The notes beneath the pieces were generated by a model, which searched no databases, had not been told where the DNA came from, and saw nothing but the letters and a program-made list of their open reading frames with translations. This document shows positions 35,498 to 46,294 of a stretch of DNA of 64,000 bases, piece by piece. This DNA comes from Unio delphinus (Eukaryota; Mollusca; Bivalvia; Unionida; Unionidae): assembly GCA_029339505.1 (NCBI GenBank), contig JAQISU010000097.1:3874501-3938500 (forward strand), read 5' to 3'. Position 1 is the first letter of the stretch. Every line of letters begins with the position of its first letter. The translations under genes were made by a program, and so were the position numbers.

Positions 35498-36735
35498 AAT
35501 ACAAATTATATGGCATATAACAGTCATTTCAAATGCACTGGATCCAGCAAGGGATCACGTTTGTCAGGGATTGGTTAAGATAAATGCAGGAATTAAACCT
35601 TGACAGGTATGTAAAGTTTTGTAAACACGGTTTCTGTATTTTACTTGTTTGTCTTGTCTATGTTCTGTATTTGCCTTTGATAAAGACTCATTAAGAGTCG
35701 AAAGCGCTTAGGCTAGAGTGATTCTAGTTTTGCACTGTTGCCTTTGCAAATGAGGTATCTATAATTTTGTTAGATTATGTATTCTCAAAATAGTATATTA
35801 CCAAGGTTATACTTAACATTAATGGAGTAGAATTGAAATATATCATTACAACTGAAGTCACAATGTCGTATGAGAGACCACTACGAATAGTTTTGATAGA
35901 TAAGAGAAGGGAAATTAATCCCATACAGTTTTCAGAATGGGCTCGGCGAATTTAAAGTCGAAATTAGCAAACGTTGACATAAAGATGTACGAGCCCAAGA
36001 CAGACTTAGGCCTTACGGTACTTTCACATAGCCTTTATTCAGGTGAGATAAAATTTGTCATATACATCGAGTTTTGTATACGGAACATCAATTTTCAAAA
36101 TATATTTGTCTAAACTAGATTTTTCGAACCAAAATTTTCATGAATATTGCGAAAGTAATAGAGTTCGGCATAAGAGTTCAATTTTCAGAAGAACTCACAT
36201 CATGTAGTTTTAAACAAAATATAATTCATGTTAGAGCATTTACGTGTCCGTTATCAATTATGGCAACCACAAGCAGCGTAAAAAAAATGCAGTCTCCACA
36301 AAACGCACGCGTATGACACGCGATTGGTTTAGATGTGATCATATGGAGAGCACGTTTTTTAATTCTTATGTTCATAAACCGTCAAAATCGTTTTGCCTTA
36401 GGATAATTGGTGTTGCACAGAGAAGAAATAGTTTTCATTTCCTTCCATAAAAGACAAATATCAATGGAATAACTTCATATGAATTACTTCATGTTGTTTA
36501 TAAGGAAAATTAAATAATAAATGTAGTTTTAATACAAACTTTTACATGTATTCATATAATCTTCCATAACATTCGGGCGTTGAAAGATTTTACTGGGTTT
36601 TATGTCAATGACTATCGTGACAAGTCATTTAATATAAAGTCACAAAACACTTACTATATTTCACTTTCTTTGAGATTCGTTTGTCATCACGATGAAAAAT
36701 CTCAAAGCATGGATAAAGCATGGGTAAATCTGAGA
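35495..36735. other. Mostly unassigned; one possible short exon
   Basis: No domain seen. ATG 35937 has A at -3 and G at +4, is open for 35 codons (MGSANLKSKL...LSHSLYS) and meets a donor-like TCAG|GTGAGA at 36042/36043. This is the only exon-like signal in unique sequence of the window; it is weak, and no following exon was recognised. Confidence 0.3.
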
Positions 36736-36737
36736 CA

Positions 36738-38222
36738 TTATCAGTATGGATAACGATGGAGATATATAGGATAATATCAAAGAATGTATACCGATGGAGA
36801 TATCTAGGATGATATCAAAGAATGTATAACGATGGGTATATCTAGGATGATATCAAAGAATATATAACTATGGGGATATCTAGGATGATATCAAAGAATG
36901 TATAACGATAGGTATATCTAGGATGATATCAAAGAATATATAACGATGGGTATATCTAGGATGATATCAAAGAATGTATCACGATGGGGATATCTAGGAT
37001 GATATCAAATAATGTATAACGATGGGGATATCTAGGATGATATCAAAGAATGTATAACGATGGCGATATTTAGGATGATATCAAAGAATGTATAACGATG
37101 GTGATATATATGATGATATCAAAGAATATATAACGATGGGGATATATAAGATGATATCAAGCACGGGTAACGATGGGTATATCCAGGATGATATTAAGGA
37201 ATGTATAACGATGGGGATATCTAGGATGATATCAAAGAATGTATAACGATGGGGATATCTAAGATGATATCAAAGAATGTGTAACGATGTGGATATCTAG
37301 GATGATATCAAAGAATGTGTAACGATGGGGATATCTAGGATGATATCAAAGAATGTTTAATGATGGGTAAATCTAGGATGATATCAAGCATGGAAAGCGA
37401 TGGGGATATCTAGAATGATATCAAAGAATGTAAAATGATAGGGATATCTAGAATGATATCAAAGAATTTGAACGATTGGATATCTAGGATGATATCAAGA
37501 ATGGAAAGCGATGGGGATATCTAAAATAATATCAAAGAATGTATAACGATGGGTATATCTAGGATGATATCAAAGAATATATAACGATGGGTAAATAAAT
37601 ATATGATGATATCAAGTATGGAAAGCGATGGGTATATCTAGGATGATATCAAAGAATATATAACGATGGGTATATCTAGGATGATACCAAAGAATGTATA
37701 AAGATGAGTAAATCTAGGATGATATCAAGAATGGAAAGCGATGGGGATATCTAAAATAATATCAAAGAATGTATAACGATGGGTATATCTAGGATGATAT
37801 CAAAGAATATATAACGATGGGTAAATAAATATATGATGATATCAAGTATGGAAAGCGATGGGTATATCTAGGATGATATCAAAGAATGTATAGCAATGGG
37901 TAAATCTAGGACGATATCAAGCATGGAAAGCGATGGGCATATATAGGATGACATCAAAGGAAATATAACGATATGGATATCTAGGATGATATCAAAAAAT
38001 ATATAACGATGGGTAAATCTCGGATGATATCCAAGAATGTATAACGATGGGGATAAAGATGATGATATCAAAGCACGGGTAACGATGGGTATATCTAGGA
38101 TTGTATCAAGCATGGAACGCGACTGGTATATCTACGATGATATCAAAGCATGGACCACGATGGGTACATATATGATAATATCAAGCATGGAAAGCGATGG
38201 GTATATCTTGGTGGATATTAAA
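36738..38222. repeat. 38-bp minisatellite
   Basis: About 39 copies of a unit near 38 bp containing GGGGATATCTAGGATGATAT and CAAAGAATGTATAACGAT. Most copies carry two ATATC boxes about 15 bp apart. Local blocks are duplicated (for example about 37490-37640 resembles 37725-37880), showing multi-unit amplification. Some variants have AAGCATGGAAAGCGATGG instead of the AAAGAATG half. Confidence 0.94.
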
Positions 38223-38225
38223 TCA

Positions 38226-39240
38226 TGGATAATATATGGAATGCATGAACCTTTTTTTCTCTAATTAACTCTAATAATCGGCGTATAGTTTAAACATTTA
38301 AAAATTTGAGATTATGAAACAAAAAATATCGCGCCATCTCTTGATTGCGCGAATTACATTATGATGCTCCTTTTCAAAGTTAGAAAAGGTAGTCAAATAA
38401 AGATTCGAAGCAATCTGGAGATACGTCAATACCAAGGGCAGTTTCAGAAATATACTCCAATTGGAAAGGCTTCGTCTACTTCAGCATTAGAGAAAATCTT
38501 ATTGTAAAGAAATTTGCCAGAAATGTTCAAGTATAGATATTAACGATATCAGTCTTATATCAATCAATGTATATGATACTAAGCATATCGCAGGCAAATG
38601 TTTAAGCAGGTGTGCAGAAGTATCAGTGCAGTTGGCAGAATTATGCAATCATTTTGCATCAAATTTTATCTTTATTCCTGATTATAATGCTAGTTGACTT
38701 AAATTTTACTCCAAAACAAAAACAAATGCGTAATTGTTCATGTTCATATTATGTGTCATAGAATTGTATAAGTCATTTAATTTATTAATTACGTATACTC
38801 GGGTTTTGTTTTCTTTTTTTGTATGTACAGAAATACCCGAGCCGAGGGTGATTTATGTATATTGCACAATATTTCGAAACAGTCAGTTCGGTTCATCCTG
38901 TCAGTGACGTCCTGTCAGTGAGCGGTCTACTTTAAGGCCTTGTGCATCTTCAGCTGTAGAGGTATGTGAGTTATTGATTAATGTCTTTTGTGCATAAATT
39001 AATATACATATTGTACTATCACGATTTTTGTGTATTTTCAATGTATCTTCGGCTTGGGTAGTATAATGCAAATATTTTCTATTCTTGTTCGTGACTTAAC
39101 TAGAGAGCAATATTAGCAATATAAGGTTGCATTTTTGAGAAACGTTTATTACCATTGGATTCTTATCGAGCACGGGTAGGTTCACTTCTGAACCTGTGTA
39201 TTATTATCTAATTACTGTGCCGATAAGGTAATCTGTATAG
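38226..39240. other. Unassigned DNA
   Basis: No gene supported. A short direct repeat TCCTGTCAGTGA occurs twice at about 38898-38921. Confidence 0.45.
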
Positions 39241-39407
39241 CTTACCGTCAACGTTCCCTCTAAGCGAATGGTAGATGTGTGCTCAGTGCTCGCTGCATTG
39301 CGCTAGCATTACGGAGACGAGTAAAATTTAAGGTTTGATTGAGCAAATTTAACGTTGGATTGACAATTCAGCTGCGCGGGGATGCCTGAGGGAACGTTGC
39401 TTACCGT
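39241..39407. mobile_element. hAT-type MITE with 8-bp target duplication
   Basis: Element 39249-39399 (151 bp) has 12-bp perfect terminal inverted repeats CAACGTTCCCTC / GAGGGAACGTTG. It is flanked by CTTACCGT at 39241-39248 and 39400-39407. The 8-bp duplication and CAxxG-type ends point to hAT; there is no coding capacity, so a distant hAT transposase must have moved it. Confidence 0.95.
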
Positions 39408-39456
39408 ATATACTTCATTACGTTTATCGTATATGCCCGTTTCATGCATAGTACAC

Positions 39457-39886
39457 GATTGTTAGATGTATTTTCAACTGATTGAGTCGCAGCTGTAGAG
39501 ATGACCGGGGTCGACGTGATATCATCTGTAGAAGATGACCATAGAAGATGTAAAGCAGCCGTGGAGCTGAGTGATGATGATGAATATGGGTTTTAAGTGA
39601 TTCGTCCCGAGGGCTCTTATCACTGTTTTATCCGTCAATGGACGGTTATTTAATTTATCCTGAGGGTAGGAATGGAGCCACCGCCCTGCAGGCGTTTATG
39701 TGTTCATGGAACACTGTTTACTTAGGCCGTCACATCGGAGTAGCTATTGAGCTACTACTGTGTGATTGTAGGGCCACATACCTGTGGAGCTGAGTGACCA
39801 GTGTTGCTAGTTAAGTAGCAGGTGATTGGGTGTTTTTGACCGATTGGTGGGTGCTGATTGCTTGATTGACCAAGGAATTTAATGGT

Positions 39887-39985
<99 letters not shown>

Positions 39986-40029
39986 CTGCGACTACAATCA
40001 TGTATATCTGTCCCTTTTTGTTTCGTCAT
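39457..40029. mobile_element. Helentron-like short element, long copy
   Basis: Shared with 43883-44215. Both copies begin GATTGTTAGATGTATTTTCA and end TGTTTCGTCAT. Inverted repeats (TGATTGTAGTCGCAG, one base missing here, and CTGCGACTACAATCA) lie about 24 bp inside the ends rather than at them, and a long (TA)n sits before the right one. Subterminal inverted repeats plus a microsatellite are features of Helentron-associated (pearl-like) elements known in bivalves. This copy carries 208 bp absent from the short copy. Superfamily is inferred. Confidence 0.75.
39888..39985. repeat. (TA)n microsatellite inside the Helentron-like copy
   Basis: Long TA run with one TG interruption near 39975. Confidence 0.95.
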
Positions 40030-40431
40030 CGATACTATTTGAGTAAAATATATCATTTTTCACTATTTGAGTGAATACATTTTAATTTTACTTTATGAGT
40101 AAAGTAACAGATGTTTTACTATTTGAGTAAAACACATCATCCTTTTCGTTGTTTGATATTACTGTCAATCATTCACTTTTGTCCTTATACTGTTTAAGGT
40201 CGTTTATTTGTATATTCATTTGTTGTATTATTAGGTTCGTGCCGATTTAACATAATCTTAAACACCCACGTATTATTCAGAATTATTTTCTCATTTAAGT
40301 CATTCATAATTAAAAATTGTGTTTGTATCACCATCAAAACTGTTTTGTTATAAATCCGAAATCCAACCAGGTTATCTTGTTAAACTCTAATTTGTAATAT
40401 TCATGATATTATTCTGATTGATGTGCAATTA
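40030..40431. other. Unassigned spacer
   Basis: Contains a few loose repeats of CTATTTGAGTAAA (40037-40130). No gene. Confidence 0.5.
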
Positions 40432-40689
40432 GGTGTTTGTTGTTTTTGTTGTTTTAGGGTTTAACGCCCTTTTTCAGCACACGATAGGCTATAAATGGCG
40501 GCAAGTATTAATGGTGGAGGAAGAACCCGGAAAGAACCACCGACCCACGAGAAGCTACTGGCAAGATTTCTCACATACCCACATTGGCCGAATCTGAGAC
40601 TCGAACCCACGCAGACAGAGGTGAGATTGCAGTGATATGTAACGGAGAGCGCTTTAGACCACTCGGCCACTCGGGCCCCCGGTGTTTGT
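40432..40689 (-). mobile_element. SINE family A with 9-bp target duplication
   Basis: Element 40441-40680 flanked by GGTGTTTGT at 40432-40440 and 40681-40689. Head on minus: GGCCGAGTGGTCTAAAGCGC and GGTTCGAGTCTCAG. The whole family structure is present. Confidence 0.95.
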
Positions 40690-40859
40690 CTATATTGTTG
40701 TTAGTTGTTAATCTATAGTATTGTTAATCTATATTGTTGTTAATCTATATTGTTGTTAATATTTCAGCAGGGATCGGTGTAGCAACAGCAGTAAAAACAA
40801 AGATTTCATTGTTGCATGGTTGTGTTTAACAATAGTTCTAAAGATTTCCTGGTTGCAAA

Positions 40860-41515
40860 GTTCAGCTTAATAGTCATAAAGCTCTGTAAAGCAATCCCAG
40901 TTTCTGGCTGTAAGGCTGGGTTTAACAATCCCAGTTCCTGGTTGTAGGGATGGGTGTAGCAAACCCAGTTCCGTCTTGTAGGGATGGGTGTAGCAAACCC
41001 AGTTCCTTCTTGTAAGGTTCTGTGTATCAATCCCAGTTCTTGGTTGTATGGCTGGGTGTAGCAATCCGAGTTCCTGGTTGTAGGGCTGTGTGTAGCAAAC
41101 CGTTCCTGGTTGTAGGATTCGGTGTAGCAATCCCAATTCATGGTTGTAAGTCTCGGTGTCGCAATGCCAGTTCTTGGTTGAAGGGCTGGGTCTAGCAAAC
41201 CGAGTTCTCTGTTGAAGGGCTCGTTGTAGCAATCCCAGTTCCTGGTTGTAGAGCTCTGGTGTAACAAACCCAGTTTCTGGTTGTAGGGCTCTGGTGTAAC
41301 AATCCTAGTTCTTGGTTGTAAGATTCGATGTAGCAATACCAGTTCCTGTTTGTACGGTTCAGTGTAGCAATACAATTCCTAGTTGCATGGATTGGTGTAG
41401 CGATCCTAGTTCCAGGTTGTAAGGCGCGGTGTAGCCATTACAGTTCCTGATTTAGGGCTCGGTGTAGCATTCCCAGTTCCTGGTTGTAGGGCTTGGTGAA
41501 CCAATCGCATTGAGA
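40860..41515. repeat. 34-bp minisatellite
   Basis: About 19 diverged copies of a unit with CAGTTCCTGGTTGTAGGG and TGTAGCAATCC. A 34-bp period shifts frame at each copy, yet minus frames stay open for up to 189 codons because the unit lacks stops in all three frames. The translation shows a 34-residue repeat made of the three frames in turn. Not considered a gene. Confidence 0.93.
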
Positions 41516-41832
41516 AAAATACTTCCTGGTTGCAACGCAGGGATTGTAATGCAAGGATATGAACTAACAAGTGGATATGTGTCTGTGTGTGTAAATTGTA
41601 CATCAATAAACTTCTTTTTGAATCTAGCAAACGATAATTAAAACAGTTGCGTAAACAGTAGAAAGAAGAATGTTTAGAAATAGAACAGCGCTTCAAGTTG
41701 GGCGTTTTGTTTGTCATTATTGAATTTTAGTTTAACTTTGTGTAATTTTTGCTTCCTCAAAACCTCAAAATTACAACACTAGCTATTCATTTCTCCCAAA
41801 CTCGTCTGTGTAAGTTTCATATGCAACAAGTA

Positions 41833-41833
<1 letters not shown>
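41516..41833. other. Unassigned spacer
   Basis: No supported feature. Confidence 0.5.

Positions 41834-41921
<88 letters not shown>
41834..41921. repeat. (TA)n microsatellite
   Basis: Pure TA run. Confidence 0.97.
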
Positions 41922-41922
<1 letters not shown>

Positions 41923-42598
41923 CTTTAAGTGTTTTCTAAATCATAAGAAAATGCACTTGTACATAAAAATAAAAACAAAACATCAAAAACAAATTATGAA
42001 GATGAAGTATAGTCCTCAGGGACTGATAACGAAGGAAGTATGAAAACATGCTACTTTGAGAATCGAGTTTGGCTGCTGAGGAAAACAACTGCCAGGATTG
42101 GTTTCCGTTTCCGATCTTTCTGGCAAGAAATATGCCAACTCTCTTTTCTGTAATTGAACGTTTGCTTCGAAAAGTGGTTTACTATCTATAGTCCGTTAAT
42201 GAAACCAAACGAAAAGCATATGATACTTAAAATGGGTTTCTAACTAACTCCTCATTAAACAAAATAGATAAGCGCAGTTTTTGTCAATGACAGAAACTCA
42301 GTCTTAAATTAATGGAGTTAATTAAGAACGACGAGGTTAAGAACAAGTTTGAGCTCAAACAGTTCGCTTTTGATCATTAGGCATGTCTGGCTTTTTAAGT
42401 AAGTAGTCTTTCTTAATGCATTCAATAGTTTTTCTTTTTTCTCATAAGTATCACTAAACATGCATTCAGAATAGTCTTATCTCTTGTAAGTGTTTGAGTT
42501 AGTCTTTAGTTGTTGATATACATTTTAGTGGTGTGACAGTTTTCCTCGATTGCATATAATTGGGTGAGAAAAATAATCTATGCAAAAACATATATTTA
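41922..42598. other. Unassigned spacer
   Basis: No supported feature. Confidence 0.45.
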
Positions 42599-42843
42599 TG
42601 TTGTTGTAGTAGGGTTTAACGCCATTTTTCAGCACACGATAGGCTATACATGGCGGCCAGTATTATTGGTGGAGGAAGAACCCGGTAAAACCTCTGGAAA
42701 GAACCACCGACCCACGAGAAACTACTGGCAAGCTTTCTCACATAACTACATTAGCCGAATCTTAGACTCGAAAACACGCAGAGGTGAGATGGCAGTGATC
42801 CATAACGGAAAGCGCTTTATACCACTCGGCCACTCTGGGCCCC
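42599..42843 (-). mobile_element. SINE family A
   Basis: Head at the right (GAGTGGCCGAGTGGTATAAA on minus); the box B region is damaged by a short deletion (CACGCAGAGGTGAG). The 3' end is TAGGGTTTAACG in + view plus a short GTT tail. Confidence 0.92.
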
Positions 42844-42914
42844 ATGTATTAATATAATCTTCTGCTGTCTTATAATTCTAAATCGTGTCATATATTTATG
42901 AATTTGATTTAAAT

Positions 42915-43042
42915 TATATCATCAACTATATCATCATCAGATATAGCTGAAGTTATCAGATATAGTTGAAGTTATCAGGTATAGTTGAAGTTATCAGGTA
43001 TAGTTGAAGTTATCAGGTATAGTTGAAGTTATCAGGTATAGT
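42915..43042. repeat. 21-bp tandem repeat
   Basis: About six copies of GTATAGTTGAAGTTATCAG. Confidence 0.92.
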
Positions 43043-43145
43043 TAACTACTTATATCCTACATAAACGCCCGTATCACTCATCATCTCTATTAATTTGGGT
43101 AGTTCTTTCGCATGCAATTATCGCCAAAACGTTATTTCCTTGTTG

Positions 43146-43146
<1 letters not shown>

Positions 43147-43177
<31 letters not shown>
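43147..43177. repeat. (TG)n microsatellite
   Basis: TG run. Confidence 0.95.
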
Positions 43178-43178
<1 letters not shown>

Positions 43179-43228
43179 CTACTTTGTCACTTTAGTAGTT
43201 ATACATCGGGAAACCTACGCGTGCTCTT

Positions 43229-43577
43229 AAACTCTCTGAAACCGCTCCGGTGGCCTAGTGGTTAGAGTGTCCGCTCCGGAAGCGGGAGGTCGTCGGTTCG
43301 ATCCCCGGCCGAGTCATACCAAAGACTTACAAAAATGGTACTAACAGTTGCCTCGCTTGACGTTCAGCATTAAGAGGTTAGTGTTAGGACTGGTCGGCCT
43401 TGTGTCAGGATAATGTGACTGGGTGAGACATCATGCTACATGTCTGCGGCATGATGTCTCAGTGCTAGACATCACTATAAACTGCCTCGCTGCAGACATC
43501 GTAGCGATATGACTGAAAACTTGTTAAAGCTACGTTAAAAATCCTAATCAAACAAGCAAAAAACAAAACTCTCTGAA
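43229..43577 (+). mobile_element. SINE family B, complete, 12-bp target duplication
   Basis: Element 43241-43565 flanked by AAACTCTCTGAA at 43229-43240 and 43566-43577. Head CCGGTGGCCTAGTGGTTAGA and GTTCGATCCCCGG. The body hairpin (43434-43470) has arms GAGACATCATGC and GCATGATGTCTC, perfectly complementary but different from the family consensus GGGGCATCATGC/GCATGATGCCCC. Tail AATCAAACAAGCAAAAAACA. It is the best reference copy for the family. Confidence 0.97.
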
Positions 43578-43882
43578 CAGTAAATGTTTCTTTTCTTCGT
43601 ACACTCGTTAAATAATTAATGTATTATGCATTAAACTATTATCAAGTTTATATTTTATTCATTAGGACTGATTATAGTATTTGTAGACAATTTGTCAGCA
43701 TTAAGACTTTTTGTTTCCCTTCTCTCTTTTTCCGCGTTAACACGCTAAGTGCGTACGAAATCATATTATATAATCCTTTTTTGAGTCCTTAACAAACAGT
43801 GCTGATGTTTTTGACCTTGACATTGTACATGAATTACCTACAATATCGCATCTTCGTCCCAATTTCTTTTAATTTAAAAGAT
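43578..43882. other. Unassigned spacer
   Basis: No supported feature. Confidence 0.5.
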
Positions 43883-44092
43883 GATTGTTAGATGTATTTT
43901 CAACTGATTGTAGTCGCAGCTGTAGAGATGACCGGGGTCGACGTGATATCATCTGTAGAAGATGACCATAGAAGATGTAAAGCAGCCGTGGAGCTGAGTG
44001 ACCAGTGTTGCTAGTTAAGTAGCAGGTGATTGGGTGTTTTTGACCGATTGGTGGGTGCTGATTTTGCTTGATTGACCAAGGAGTTTAATGGT

Positions 44093-44173
<81 letters not shown>

Positions 44174-44215
44174 GCGACTACAATCATGTATATCTGTCCC
44201 TTTTTGTTTCGTCAT
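43883..44215. mobile_element. Helentron-like short element, short copy
   Basis: Same ends and subterminal inverted repeats as 39457-40029 (TGATTGTAGTCGCAG at about 43908 and CTGCGACTACAATCA at about 44172). In the long copy GTGGAGCTGAGTGA occurs twice, bracketing the extra 208 bp; here it occurs once, so the short form arose by loss between direct repeats. (TA)n at 44095-44171. Confidence 0.78.
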
Positions 44216-44379
44216 TGTCCTGTAATACCTTTAAAAAAATAAATAACCCAAAAATGGTGTCCTACATTTTCGTGTTTTTGCATTCCTTCTTTCTCTCTGC
44301 AATGCAACGTTAAGTCTGTCTGTCCGTTTATCAAATCACTAGTCCCCGTTATACTGTCGCTCAATGCAGTAACACGTGG

Positions 44380-44380
44380 T

Positions 44381-44412
<32 letters not shown>

Positions 44413-44413
44413 T
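44380..44413. repeat. (TG)n microsatellite
   Basis: TG run with short TTG interruptions. Confidence 0.95.
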
Positions 44414-44712
44414 TTAGTTTTCGTTTGTACCATAATTTCATAGGAACATTACATACAAAGACATTGTAACTATTGACTTAAACCATTTAATTTCTCTGTG
44501 TAAGTGTATGTCATGGCTCAGTTTTTTTTCTTCTACAAAATCACTTTTGGGCTATTAGGTTGTAAAACACAATCTCCATGAGGCACTAAACGAATTTCTT
44601 TCTGCACAGGTCTTGTTGATTTTGTCATTCTATCAGATTTACCACCGTGTTTTGTCTCTCTTAACCTCTCAGTCTCTCTATGTAGTGAATGGAGAATGTG
44701 TTGAATATGATG
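44414..44712. other. Unassigned spacer
   Basis: No supported feature. Confidence 0.5.
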
Positions 44713-44828
44713 TAATCATATTCTCTTCAAGGCCGCTAGAGTAACCCCATATACTATTCATATTCTCTGCAAGGTCGCTAGAGTAACCCCATATACTACT
44801 CATATTCTCTTCAAGATCGCTAGCTCAT
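44713..44828. repeat. About 45-bp tandem repeat, three copies
   Basis: Copies contain CATATTCTCTTCAAG and CGCTAGAGTAACCCCATATA; the last is truncated. Confidence 0.85.
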
Positions 44829-45277
44829 ACTTATACTACCACACTTGGAAAGTAGTGTGTGCCACCGATCACTATTGTGGCTTGGTGTCTGCTTTCTACT
44901 TGAAATGGTGTCATCGTGTCATCTTGATTATAAACTTTAATTGGATGAAGTTTTTTACTTTACTCTTTACTTTTCGCGGTGTATGTGTAAGCCTTCGTTT
45001 TAGAATCTTGTGTAAGTGCATGTTGGGGCCTCTCAGATTTGACAATAGTTTTAGGGAACAAATCAAATTCTTTTAGGCTGAATCAAAACTGTGATGATTT
45101 GGTGACAGACGTGGAAGACATTGTTGCAGGCTCACTCATGTCGTCTTTGTAATAACTGACATAGATTTGTGGGGTGATAGATAATATCGATGATGTGATG
45201 AATATTTGTTTTGGTAATGTTAGATATAGTATAATTTGTGAAATTTTATCTCCTTCTCTTACATTGTAAATTGAAAG

Positions 45278-45422
45278 AGGACGTATGGATAGTGAGGACG
45301 TATGGATAGTGAGGACGCATGGTGAGGACGTATGGATAGTGAGGACGTATGGTGAGGACGTATGGATAGTGAGGACGTATGGATAGTGAGGACGTATGGT
45401 AAGGACGTATGGATAGTGAGTA
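45278..45422. repeat. 17-bp tandem repeat with 13-bp variants
   Basis: Units GGACGTATGGATAGTGA alternate with shortened GGACGTATGGTGA. Open minus frames here are repeat artefacts. Confidence 0.93.
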
Positions 45423-45535
45423 TGATACAATGGATGGTATAGTTGATATAATGAGTAGTATTTTTGTGGTGTAAGGCATAGTCTATTTTGTGAAATTTCA
45501 TCTTCATTTGCATTCTAAGGTAACCCATGACGTTT

Positions 45536-45549
45536 GGTGTGTGTGTGTT

Positions 45550-45601
<52 letters not shown>

Positions 45602-45690
45602 GGTCTTTATTTGTCCCAATAAAATTCCCTTTGTCCCTATCAAATTCATTTTACGTACGTACGTACGTACCTACCTACCTACCTACAGTA
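45536..45690. repeat. (TG)n and (ACGT)n/(ACCT)n microsatellites
   Basis: TG run 45536-45601, then at 45652-45686 ACGT repeats turn into ACCT repeats. Confidence 0.95.
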
Positions 45691-45779
45691 GCGCGTACTC
45701 AGATCAGCGAATTGCAACACTGTTTCCATTTTTTCTAGTGTCCGGTACGGTGATGTCTCTGATACTAGAAATGTAGATT

Positions 45780-46253
45780 TGTGTTTTTCCATAGGTATTT
45801 TCACAGGTTGTAGCCATAAATATAGTCTAGGGTTTTAACAGGATCGTCACACAAGTTCATAAATATAAAGCACTTAGCTACAGTGTATACCCTTTTTTAA
45901 ATATCAATTTTGATATTAATCGGAAACACATTGCTGCTGAAGGACTCATTGGTTTTTGGTTGTTTGATTGATATTTGTATGAGTGTGGGTGTGGATAGTT
46001 GTTTGTTTTTTGTTGTTTTTTTTTTTTTGCAGACAGTTATATTATTCTAAAAGACGATCTCTTTGAGAGCCGTTATTTTTCGAAACTTTCTGTATCTTTA
46101 CTGAAATTTACTGAAACAGTTAGAAAAAAGAAGTATTAAAATAATAAATAATAATTAGAAAAACAATTAAGGTATTATCACGAGAACGTTAACTACACTG
46201 GTAGGATTGTTTCTTTCTTTGCCTCCTTTTCGTTGTCAGTTGCACACGTGAAC

Positions 46254-46294
<41 letters not shown>

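Noticed and set aside
40806..41375. 189-codon minus-strand frame with a 34-residue repeat
   Set aside because: A 34-bp unit without stops cycles through its three frames, which explains the 34-residue period.
43241..43320. tRNA gene
   Set aside because: Boxes A and B are present, but the rest does not fold as a tRNA and the sequence continues as a SINE with flanking duplications. The same applies to all SINE heads here.
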